From Chloroflexota bacterium (GTDB taxonomy: Bacteria > Chloroflexota > Limnocylindria > Limnocylindrales > CSP1-4), in NCBI GenBank assembly GCA_021812735.1, contig JAKAMV010000730.1:1-5173 (forward strand): 5,173 nucleotides of DNA. The letters run 5' to 3'. The first letter of the stretch is position 1. Each line of letters begins with the position of its first letter. The position numbers were made by a program, and so were the translations under genes. The notes beneath the pieces are model-generated. The model did no database searches, had not been told where the DNA came from, and saw only the letters and a list, made by a program, of their open reading frames with translations. Positions 1-4,912 of this stretch are shown here, one piece after another.

Positions 1-382
1 GGCCGTAGCCCATCGCCCGCATCCCGGGCAGCGCTCGACGCGCGCACAGGAACGCTCCGGTCAGGTTGATCGCGAGGGTCTGCTCCCACAGCTCGACGGA
101 GGTCTCCTCGAGCGGGACGAGCGGCAGGATGCCGGCGTTGAGCACGAGGATCGACGGGGGCCCGAGCTTCGCCTCGATCTCGTCGAAGGCGGCGTGGACG
201 GCTGCCTCGTCGGACACGTCGGCCTCGATGCCAAGCAGCCCGGGCTCCTCGGGCGGCGTCAGGTCCAGGGCTGCAACCCGAGCCCCGTTCTCACGCAGGA
301 CGTGGCAGATGGCAAGTCCGATGCCGCGCCCGCCGCCCGTCACGACGGCGACCCGATCGACCAGCCCCTCGACCCTGACCAT
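1..382 (-). CDS. Short-chain dehydrogenase/reductase (SDR), N-terminal part, cut by window edge
   Basis: This is the first 127 residues of a classical SDR oxidoreductase, a cytosolic NAD(P)-dependent alcohol/ketone dehydrogenase. The rest, including the YxxxK catalytic motif, lies beyond position 1. Visible motifs are the cofactor-binding TGGGRGIG (residues 15-22), Asp40 at the end of strand beta2 (usually selects NAD(H) over NADP(H)), Asp55 in the EADVSD segment, the NAG motif (82-84) and Asn106, the Asn of the catalytic tetrad in LAINLTGAFLC. The ATG at 382 is preceded by GGAGG (392-396) with a 9-base spacer. The gene is codirectional with the exporter upstream, but a 137-base gap leaves open whether it has its own promoter. 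Family assignment is secure; the substrate cannot be told. Confidence 0.93.
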   Translation of the reverse strand, partial: MVRVEGLVDRVAVVTGGGRGIGLAICHVLRENGARVAALDLTPPEEPGLLGIEADVSDEAAVHAAFDEIEAKLGPPSILVLNAGILPLVPLEETSVELWEQTLAINLTGAFLCARRALPGMRAMGYG

Positions 383-404
383 CGTCGATGGCCTCCGCTC
401 CGTC

Positions 405-423
405 GCGTCCGGGCAGCGTCCGG
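405..423. repeat. Direct repeat GCGTCCGG x2 upstream of the SDR gene
   Basis: The octamer GCGTCCGG occurs at 405-412 and again at 416-423, an 11-base period (about one helical turn). The second copy is part of the palindrome GTCCGGAC (418-425). It lies 23-41 bases upstream of the SDR start codon in the noncoding gap 383-519. This could be a regulator site, but 8-base GC-rich repeats arise easily in such DNA. The rest of the gap holds no convincing promoter (TAAGGT on the minus strand at 435-440 has no matching -35) and no terminator with a T-run. Confidence 0.3.
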
Positions 424-519
424 ACCACGGGCCTACCTTAGCCGACGGGTACGGACCGCGCGGGGCCGCGGGACGTGCGCTCTCCCGCGAGCCTCGGCGG
501 GTGATGCCCTCGAGACCGG

Positions 520-1527
520 TCAGACGATCGGCCCGGCTGCGGTCTCGACCAGCGGATCGAGCTCCGGCCCCGAGCGGCGCTGCAGCACGAGCGCGCCGAG
601 CAGGACGAGCGCTGCCCCCACCGCCTGCGCGGGCGTCAGCGACTCGCCGAGCAGCACCGCCGCGAGCAGGACGCCGACCACCGGCTCGAACAGCATCAGG
701 ATTCCGGTGCGCGTGCCGCCGATCTGCCGGATGGCAAGCAGGAACAGCAGTGACGAGATTCCCGCCGCTGCGACCCCAGCGAGGAGGATCAGGGGCCAGA
801 CGCTCGGCGTCGTGAACGGCACCAGCAGCCCTGAACCCTCGCCGGACACGAGCGCGACCACGATCGCGCCGACCACGGCCGTCGTCATGATCACGAGGGA
901 CGCCGTGTCGGCGGGGACCGCTCGGTACCCGTGGCGGCTGACCGTCACGAAGACGACCTGGGACGCCGACGCCACGAGGCCCAGCAGGATCCCCGCAGGC
1001 GCGATCGCTCCGGCATCCGTGCCGCCCATCCCGCCGGCGAGCACGAGCACCACGCCGCCCATCGACAGCGCAAGAGCGGCAGCGCGCCAGCGCGTGAGCT
1101 GCTCGTGACCCGCCAGCACGTCCACCACCGCCACGCCCGCGGGGTATGTGTAGAAGAGCATCAGGGCGAGCGCCACCGGGACGAGCCCGAACGCCGTGAA
1201 GATCGACGCGTTGAGGACGAAGCCCGAGAGCGCCGCGACCGCGAGCGCGGCCCGGCCCCGGGGGCTCAGCGCGCGCAGCGCGGCCAGCGACTCGCCCCTG
1301 GCACCCCGCACGCCGATCAGCACCGCGAGGAACGCGACGCCCAGCAAGGCGCGCCACGCCGTCAGGCCGATCCCCGGCAGGCCGGCATCGCTCGCGAAGC
1401 GCGCCAGTGGGCGCAGCATCCCGAACATGCTCGCGGCGACCACGGCTGCGAGCGACCCCGACAGGACGCTGTCGGGTCGGGCCGCCACGTCGGCGCCCCC
1501 AGCCGATGACCCGGCCGCGCGGCTCAC
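520..1527 (-). CDS. EamA/DMT-superfamily transporter, ten-helix metabolite exporter
   Basis: The 335-residue product is an inner-membrane carrier of the drug/metabolite transporter superfamily, whose members often export amino acids or other small metabolites (family knowledge). The sequence shows about ten hydrophobic segments, roughly at residues 23-43, 53-73, 91-112, 116-138, 146-166, 175-197, 210-229, 243-268, 271-295 and 299-317, forming two five-helix EamA repeats. Family hallmarks are FYTYP in helix 4 and, in the second repeat, the GGTRTGILMLFEPV and LLGESLTPAQAVG segments. The length is somewhat above the usual 290-310 because of a hydrophilic N-terminal tail of about 20 residues. The start is GTG at 1527, overlapping the cyclodeaminase stop as GTGA, which implies translational coupling. 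An internal start would shorten the tail but lose the overlap. Substrate unknown; by linkage it may be the substrate or product of the cyclodeaminase-family enzyme. Confidence 0.93.
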   Translation of the reverse strand: MSRAAGSSAGGADVAARPDSVLSGSLAAVVAASMFGMLRPLARFASDAGLPGIGLTAWRALLGVAFLAVLIGVRGARGESLAALRALSPRGRAALAVAALSGFVLNASIFTAFGLVPVALALMLFYTYPAGVAVVDVLAGHEQLTRWRAAALALSMGGVVLVLAGGMGGTDAGAIAPAGILLGLVASASQVVFVTVSRHGYRAVPADTASLVIMTTAVVGAIVVALVSGEGSGLLVPFTTPSVWPLILLAGVAAAGISSLLFLLAIRQIGGTRTGILMLFEPVVGVLLAAVLLGESLTPAQAVGAALVLLGALVLQRRSGPELDPLVETAAGPIV

Positions 1528-2528
1528 CGGGTCAGGGGCGTGCCAAGCCCTCGACGCTCTGCCTCGGCCAGGATCGCGGCTCCGAACACCACATCCGCGA
1601 GGCCCGTGCCCAGGTGCGTGGCGACGACCCGCCCGAGGGGCCGGGGCTCGCCCGAGGCCAGCGCCTCGCCGATCATCGCGTGCGGGTCCGGATACCCGTC
1701 GAACAGGCCGTCATCGCGGTTGGCCAGGAACTGCCCGGTGTGGTCGGTGACGAACAGGGCAGCGTCGCGCGCCACCTCGGCGGCGCACATGGTCGCGTAG
1801 TCGACCGGGACCACGAGTGCGTTCGGCGCCAGCCAGTCGTTGGTCATGGCCTGGCGCTCGGCCGGCGGGGCGAACGACGCGGCGGTCACGACCACGTCCG
1901 CGCCCTCGACGGCGGCACGCGCGGACTGGGCGACGGTGATGGGGCCCACACCCGGCAGACGGCGCGCCGTCTCGGCCATGGCCTGGGCGCGGGCTCGGTC
2001 GCGGTCGAAGATGCCGATCGCGACGCCGGGCAGGAGGTGCGCGATGACCGGCAGGTGGCTGTGCCCCTGCACGCCGGCGCCGATGAGCGCAGCCCGCGGA
2101 CGCGCCTGGTCGGCGGGGGCGGCCCAGGCTCGGATGGCGACCCCGGACACCGCGGCGGTGCGCTGCGCCGTGATGGGCCCCGCGTCGAGGATCGCCGTGG
2201 CGAGGCCGGTCTGCGGGTCGTTGAGGAGCAGCAGCGCGCTGATCGCGGGGAGGCCCCGCGCCGCGTTGGCTGGGAAGCCCAGCACCCACTTCATGCCCAG
2301 CCGATCCCCCAGCCCGTCCCCGGCGGGGCCGGGCAGGAAGGCCGGCATCGCGTGGCCGAACGAGCCCTCGGGGCGCGGGTGGACGCCGATCTTGGCGGGC
2401 AGGTCAGCGGGGCCCGCCAGGCCGCGAAGGGTGGCGTCGGCGAGGGCCAGGCGCTCGGGCATGTCGGGCATCGCGGCGGCGACGTCCGAGGACGAGAGGT
2501 AGCGGAGCGGCGGCAGCGGCTGATCCAT
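1524..2528 (-). CDS. Ornithine cyclodeaminase/mu-crystallin family NAD(P)-dependent enzyme
   Basis: The 334-residue cytosolic protein belongs to the family containing ornithine cyclodeaminase, alanine dehydrogenase of archaeal type, ketimine reductases and mu-crystallin, which act on amino or imino acids. Seen in the sequence: a Rossmann nucleotide-binding GAGVQG (150-155) after the LIGAG strand; the dimerisation/active-site region with Lys80 in GMKWVLGFP; Arg123 in ITAQRTAAVSG; and EGADVVVTAAS (208-218). Asp243 sits in PVDYATMCAAE, where true ornithine cyclodeaminases carry a GDxPGKxE-type segment, so ornithine as substrate is doubtful. The ATG at 2528 is chosen because the homologous N-terminus begins just after it. 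A longer in-frame reading from 2717 would run into the divergent cupin gene. No Shine-Dalgarno is visible; a TACACT box 7 bases ahead suggests a leaderless mRNA. It overlaps the exporter start by 4 bases (GTGA). Confidence 0.9.
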   Translation of the reverse strand: MDQPLPPLRYLSSSDVAAAMPDMPERLALADATLRGLAGPADLPAKIGVHPRPEGSFGHAMPAFLPGPAGDGLGDRLGMKWVLGFPANAARGLPAISALLLLNDPQTGLATAILDAGPITAQRTAAVSGVAIRAWAAPADQARPRAALIGAGVQGHSHLPVIAHLLPGVAIGIFDRDRARAQAMAETARRLPGVGPITVAQSARAAVEGADVVVTAASFAPPAERQAMTNDWLAPNALVVPVDYATMCAAEVARDAALFVTDHTGQFLANRDDGLFDGYPDPHAMIGEALASGEPRPLGRVVATHLGTGLADVVFGAAILAEAERRGLGTPLTR

Positions 2529-2534
2529 CGCCGG

Positions 2535-2544
2535 AGTGTAGATT
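2535..2544. promoter_or_regulatory. Possible divergent -10 boxes between cyclodeaminase and cupin genes
   Basis: In the 124-base divergent gap, the only AT-rich patch carries TACACT on the minus strand (2535-2540) and TAGATT on the plus strand (2539-2544). The minus box lies so close to the cyclodeaminase ATG (six bases between) that transcription would start at or next to the start codon, consistent with leaderless translation. Neither box has a good -35 at 16-18 bases, so the call is weak. Confidence 0.3.
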
Positions 2545-2601
2545 GTGGGGACGGGCCGGCGTGGCGACGCGGGGCAGACGGCGACAGCGGCGGTCGGGAG
2601 A

Positions 2602-2638
2602 GCGCCGGGGCGGCAGGCACGATCGAGCGCCCCGGCGC
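2602..2638 (+). promoter_or_regulatory. Strong stem-loop in the leader of the cupin gene
   Basis: A perfect 11-bp inverted repeat, GCGCCGGGGCG at 2602-2612 and CGCCCCGGCGC at 2628-2638, encloses a 15-base loop that itself contains the palindrome CGATCG (2620-2625). It ends 3 bases before the GGGAGG ribosome-binding site (2642-2647) of the cupin gene. In RNA it would form a very stable hairpin beside the ribosome site; in DNA it could be an operator. There is no T-run, so it is not an intrinsic terminator. The repeat is plain; the role is inferred. Confidence 0.5.
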
Positions 2639-2652
2639 CGAGGGAGGTGCGG

Positions 2653-2970
2653 ATGCGCGGGATGGAGTTCGAGGAGCTGCTGCGAGCCGAGGGCCTCGAT
2701 CCGGGCGAGTGGGGCAACGCGCCCGGCGACTGCTACTCGGCGCACGAGCACGGCTACGACAAGTTGCTCGTCTGCGTCCGGGGCTCCATCCGGTTCGGCC
2801 TCCCGACCAGCGGCAGTGCCGTGGACCTCCTCGTCGGCGACCGCCTCGAGCTGCCGGCGGGCACCCGCCACGATGCGATCGTGGGCCCCGACGGGGTGAC
2901 GTGTCTCGAGGCGCACCTGCCGACGGGCAGCCTTCTGGGCGTGCGCCACCGCGCCGCGGGGACCTGGTAG
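2653..2970 (+). CDS. Small single-domain cupin protein
   Basis: The 105-residue product is a single conserved-barrel cupin domain, probably a cytosolic metal-binding or small-ligand-binding protein; no reaction can be assigned. Motif 1 reads G25-x5-H31-E-H33-x3-K37-x6-G44: the two metal-binding His are present, but the usual Glu is Lys. Motif 2 reads G62-x5-P68-x-G70-x2-H73-x3-V77: the third His is present, while the usual Asn is Val. A CLEAH segment (84-88) forms the end of the barrel. The start ATG at 2653 has GGGAGG (2642-2647) at good spacing; ATG at 2662 is a weaker alternative. The longer frame starting at 2545 adds low-complexity residues read through the leader hairpin and was rejected. 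The gene stands alone, divergent from the cyclodeaminase and convergent with the isomerase. Confidence 0.85.
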   Translation: MRGMEFEELLRAEGLDPGEWGNAPGDCYSAHEHGYDKLLVCVRGSIRFGLPTSGSAVDLLVGDRLELPAGTRHDAIVGPDGVTCLEAHLPTGSLLGVRHRAAGTW

Positions 2971-2975
2971 GGAGC

Positions 2976-3014
2976 GCCGGGCTCAACGCCCTCCCGGGCC
3001 GGGATCAGCCCGGC
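2976..3014. terminator. Possible bidirectional hairpin at the convergent gene ends
   Basis: Between the cupin stop (2970) and the isomerase stop (3005) there are 34 bases. GCCGGGCT (2976-2983) is repeated inverted as AGCCCGGC (3007-3014), with a GC-rich interior that contains CCCGGG (2993-2998). The location suits a shared terminator, but the loop is 23 bases and no T-run follows on either strand. Confidence 0.27.
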
Positions 3015-3946
3015 AGGCTGCCCACGAGCGCGCGGCCGCCCGGGGCCGCCGAGATCTCATACGCGGCCACGGCCGCCGGGACCACGGCCGTCTCGAGCGG
3101 CGCGAGGGTCTCGGCCCAGCCGTCCCCCGAGAGCATCACCGGCGCGCCCACCGCCGTGACGAGATCGGGCGAGCGACCCCCGGGGCGGCGGGATGCGTGC
3201 GCCGCCGAGCCTTCGTCGCCCACCACCTCGAGCCGCAGGTGCCGCTCCTCCAGCACGCCGCCGTCGAGCCGCCAGCGCCTGCCGACGACCTCGCAACGGA
3301 GCACCGGGTCGACCGCCTGGCGCGCCTCTTCGAGGTGGAGGTGTCGGCCGGGCGTCGCGGGGCGGCCCCAGTCGCTGATGCGGAACGTCAGGTCGGAGGG
3401 CTGCTCGAGCTCGTAGATGAACGTCGCAGGGCCGATGGCGTGGATGGTGCCCGCTCGGACGTTGAGCACGTCACCGGCGGCGGCATCGTGCATCGCCAGG
3501 TGCTCGAAGCTCATCGTGCCGTCGGCGATCGCGGCGCGGACGCCGTCGCTGTCGAGCCCCGCTCGCAGGCCCACGACCAGCCGCGCGCCGGGCGTCGCCT
3601 CGAGCACGACCCAGCACTCGTCCTTGCCCACCGCGCGAGGTCCGCAGAGGCGGCGCGCAAGCACGTCGTCAGGGTGGACCTGCAGCGAGAGCCAGTCCGA
3701 TGGGTCGATCAGCTTGGCGAGGAGCGGGAACCGCGGGCCGAGCGCGGCGAGGCCGGCGCTCCCCACCAGTGCGGCCGAAGCGGAGGCCGCCAGTTCGTCG
3801 AGCGTGCAGTTGGCGCCATCGGCCAGCGTCACCACCGAGTCCGGCCCTGCTGCCCACAGCTCGCCAACGCCCTCGCCCAGACGGGAGCCCGCCCAGGGAC
3901 GCCGACTGGTCATCGGGGCGGGGCGCAACGGACGGGTCAGGTCCAA
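3005..3946 (-). CDS. manA: Mannose-6-phosphate isomerase, class I (short Bacillus-like type)
   Basis: This zinc enzyme interconverts fructose 6-phosphate and mannose 6-phosphate, feeding GDP-mannose and glycan synthesis or mannose use in the cytosol. With the TTG start at 3946 it has 313 residues, matching the short (about 315) form. Putative zinc ligands by comparison with the family are Gln89 and His91 in SLQVHPDD, Glu110 in GKDECWVVLE and His169 in GTIHAIGP. Arg189 in SDLTFRISDWGR is the conserved active-site Arg. The C-terminal cupin-like half ends with a VVPAAVAAYEI segment. TTG is preferred because homology (PLRPAP...RRPWAGSRLGE) begins before the first ATG (3913) and GGGAG lies about 11 bases ahead; ATG 3913 (302 residues) has no ribosome site. 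The region between the RxWxGxRL segment and the GELW segment is shorter than in many relatives. Symbol given by family, not by a search. Confidence 0.88.
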   Translation of the reverse strand: MDLTRPLRPAPMTSRRPWAGSRLGEGVGELWAAGPDSVVTLADGANCTLDELAASASAALVGSAGLAALGPRFPLLAKLIDPSDWLSLQVHPDDVLARRLCGPRAVGKDECWVVLEATPGARLVVGLRAGLDSDGVRAAIADGTMSFEHLAMHDAAAGDVLNVRAGTIHAIGPATFIYELEQPSDLTFRISDWGRPATPGRHLHLEEARQAVDPVLRCEVVGRRWRLDGGVLEERHLRLEVVGDEGSAAHASRRPGGRSPDLVTAVGAPVMLSGDGWAETLAPLETAVVPAAVAAYEISAAPGGRALVGSLPG

Positions 3947-3984
3947 GGTGGTACGAGCTCCCGTTGTGGATCGACTGGCGACCA

Positions 3985-3990
3985 AGCATA
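3985..3990 (-). promoter_or_regulatory. Possible -10 box for the mannose-6-phosphate isomerase gene
   Basis: TATGCT on the minus strand lies 38 bases ahead of the TTG start and downstream of the terminator of the preceding gene, so the isomerase needs a promoter about here. No good -35 is seen at 16-18 bases (CGGGCC/TCGGGC/ATCGGG only). Confidence 0.28.
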
Positions 3991-4040
3991 CCGGCAGGAA
4001 TGGCGCGGCCCGATCCGCGGCGGCTTCGGACGAGGCGGCC

Positions 4041-4073
4041 GACACGAGAAACGCCCCGGCGGGACCGGGGCGT
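4041..4073 (-). terminator. Intrinsic terminator of the small membrane protein gene
   Basis: A perfect 9-bp GC-rich stem, ACGCCCCGG (4051-4059) and CCGGGGCGT (4065-4073), has a 5-base loop. Reading on the minus strand it is followed by a short T-rich run (TTTCTCG), the layout of a rho-independent terminator. It sits 46 bases past the stop codon of the 44-residue protein and separates it from the isomerase gene. The T-run is short, so efficiency may be partial. Confidence 0.62.
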
Positions 4074-4119
4074 CGAACGCAGATCGGACGAAGATCGGCC
4101 GCTTGAGCCTGTGCAGCGC

Positions 4120-4254
4120 CTAGCGGCGACCGAGCGTGGCCCAGAGCAGCGGGTTGTCGTGGGGATCGCGGTACTCTCGTGTCTCCTCTCCGCTCACCAC
4201 GATGGCGATGAGGGAGAACAGCACGAGGAACGCGAACGCGGTGAAGATGACCAT
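4120..4254 (-). CDS. 44-residue single-span membrane protein, function unknown
   Basis: I do not recognise a named family. The protein begins MVIFTAFAFLVLFSLIAIVV, one hydrophobic span of about 20 residues at the very N-terminus. It continues with a charged tail of about 24 residues, GEETREYRDPHDNPLLWATL then GRR. The absence of positive charge before the span and the Arg pair at the C-terminus leave orientation uncertain. The ATG at 4254 has GGAAGG (4261-4266) at 6 bases. The longer reading from 4374 would start inside the promoter and was rejected. The gene has its own promoter, a leader of about 80 bases and an intrinsic terminator, and is divergent from an Lrp/AsnC-like regulator, which probably controls it. 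It could be a small membrane regulator or accessory subunit; nothing in the sequence decides this. Confidence 0.72.
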   Translation of the reverse strand: MVIFTAFAFLVLFSLIAIVVSGEETREYRDPHDNPLLWATLGRR

Positions 4255-4298
4255 CGCGAACCTTCCAGTGCATGGCGGCGTCCGAACCCGCGGGGCGG

Positions 4299-4315
4299 GC
4301 TGCCTGCCCGGCAGC
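4299..4315 (-). promoter_or_regulatory. Hairpin in the 5' leader of the small membrane protein
   Basis: GCTGCC (4299-4304) and GGCAGC (4310-4315) form a 6-bp stem with a 5-base loop in the predicted leader. A neighbouring 5-bp stem, CCCGC/GCGGG (4287-4291 with 4295-4299), shares base 4299 with it, so the two cannot both form fully. This may be a structured leader, but there is no match to a known riboswitch that I can recognise. Confidence 0.3.
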
Positions 4316-4327
4316 GGATGCCTTGTA

Positions 4328-4356
4328 TTGATGTTGTCGTCATTGTAGCCTAAGAA
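4328..4356 (+). promoter_or_regulatory. Possible promoter of the Lrp-like regulator gene
   Basis: TTGATG (4328-4333), a 17-bp spacer and TAAGAA (4351-4356) form a weak sigma70-like promoter that would start transcription near 4363, about 20 bases ahead of the ATG at 4384. It overlaps the minus-strand promoter and the palindrome covers its -10, so the two promoters would compete and share control. The -10 match is only fair. Confidence 0.33.
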
Positions 4357-4370
4357 CCTTAGGCGGTCAA
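4342..4370 (-). promoter_or_regulatory. Sigma70-like promoter of the small membrane protein gene
   Basis: On the minus strand, TTGACC (4365-4370) and TACAAT (4342-4347) are separated by exactly 17 bp, a near-consensus housekeeping promoter and the best one in the window. Transcription should begin near 4335, giving a leader of about 80 bases before the ATG at 4254. The spacer is wholly occupied by the inverted repeat 4348-4364, so a protein bound there would be expected to block RNA polymerase. Confidence 0.72.
4348..4364. promoter_or_regulatory. Palindromic operator candidate in the promoter spacer
   Basis: GCCTAAGAACCTTAGGC is a perfect 7-bp inverted repeat around a 3-base centre. A 15-17 bp dyad of this shape is what an Lrp/AsnC-type dimer usually recognises, and such a regulator is encoded next to it. 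It fills the spacer of the minus-strand promoter and covers the likely -10 of the plus-strand one. The pairing of site and regulator is inferred from position. Confidence 0.58.
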
Positions 4371-4379
4371 CCACATCGG

Positions 4380-4392
4380 CCTAATGAATAGG
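4380..4392. promoter_or_regulatory. Second, shorter CCTA/TAGG repeat over the regulator start
   Basis: CCTAATGAATAGG has 4-bp arms matching the outer part of the first palindrome, around a 5-base centre. Its centre is 30 bp (about three helical turns) from that of the first, so two dimers could bind on one face of the DNA. It includes the ATG at 4384, a position suited to autorepression. Short arms make chance occurrence possible. Confidence 0.3.
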
Positions 4393-4908
4393 TGCCAAGT
4401 GGGCAAGAATGACTCCGTAAGCCAGACCGACGCTCGACTTCTGCGGATTCTCCAGCTGGATGGCCGACGGTCGTACGCCGACCTCGGGACGGACCTCGGC
4501 ATGGCCGGGCCCTCAGCCCACGAGCGGGTGAAGAAGCTCGAGGCCAGGGGCGTGATCCGCGGTTACTCCGCGAACCTCGACCCGCGCGCGGTCGGCCTCG
4601 GCGTGCTCGCGTTCACGTGGGTCACGCAGGCGCCGGGCACGATCACCATCGACCTGATGCCGAGCTTCGCCGAGATCGCCGAGATCGAGGAGTGCCACCA
4701 CGTGGCCGGCGAGGCCGACTACCTCCTCAAACTTCGCGCTCGCGACATGGAGCACCTGGGCGAGGTCATTCGCCAGGTCCAGGTCATTCCCAACGTGTTC
4801 TCGACCGAGACTGACGTCGTCTTCGCGACCGGCTTCGAGCGGCGGCCGCTGCCGCTCGGCCGCATCGGGGAGGAGACGCCCGAAACCGCTCCTGGGGGCG
4901 AGACGTAG
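4384..4908 (+). CDS. Lrp/AsnC-family transcriptional regulator
   Basis: The 174-residue product is a DNA-binding regulator of the feast/famine type, which forms dimers to octamers and usually senses an amino acid or related small molecule. The N-terminal helix-turn-helix spans about residues 13-61 (QTDARLLRILQLDGRRSYAD, then a recognition helix near 42-53, SAHERVKKLEARGVI). The RAM effector domain spans about 70-155, with the typical VAGEADYLLKLRARD (107-121) and IPNVFSTETDVV segments. A polar tail of about 20 residues extends past the usual end of 150-160-residue relatives. The ATG at 4384 lacks a Shine-Dalgarno; GTG at 4399 is an alternative. It is divergent from the small membrane protein gene, across a region with a fitting palindrome, and lies 4 bases ahead of the ECF sigma gene. 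Effector unknown. Confidence 0.92.
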   Translation: MNRCQVGKNDSVSQTDARLLRILQLDGRRSYADLGTDLGMAGPSAHERVKKLEARGVIRGYSANLDPRAVGLGVLAFTWVTQAPGTITIDLMPSFAEIAEIEECHHVAGEADYLLKLRARDMEHLGEVIRQVQVIPNVFSTETDVVFATGFERRPLPLGRIGEETPETAPGGET

Positions 4909-4912
4909 GGAG

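Noticed and set aside
455..475. CCGCG/CGCGG hairpin as terminator of the exporter gene
   Set aside because: Only a 5-bp stem in GC-rich DNA, with no T-run on the minus strand.
66..1108. Plus-strand open frames antisense to the SDR and exporter genes
   Set aside because: Low-complexity composition with no motif, while the minus strand encodes clear SDR and EamA proteins.
2545..2652. N-terminal extension of the cupin to 141 residues
   Set aside because: The extension is low complexity, spans the leader hairpin, and the ATG at 2653 has a clear GGGAGG site.
1407..3416. A 669-codon open frame on the plus strand
   Set aside because: It runs antisense to the cyclodeaminase-family gene and through the cupin gene in another frame; its product is Arg/Gly/Pro/Ala-rich with no domain, a usual shadow in high-GC DNA.
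3197..4123. Long plus-strand frames opposite the mannose-6-phosphate isomerase
   Set aside because: The minus-strand frame has all the class I isomerase motifs; the plus frames are compositional shadows.
3005..4273. A 422-residue version of the isomerase starting at 4273
   Set aside because: It would read through the terminator and across the small membrane protein gene; the first 109 residues show no homology-like features.
4120..4374. An 84-residue version of the small membrane protein
   Set aside because: Its start lies upstream of the -35 box, so the mRNA would not include it; the 44-residue start has a good ribosome site and opens directly on the hydrophobic span.
4762..4792. AGGTCATTC direct repeat
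   Set aside because: It lies inside the RAM domain coding region of the Lrp-like gene and is explained by the repeated codons for similar residues.
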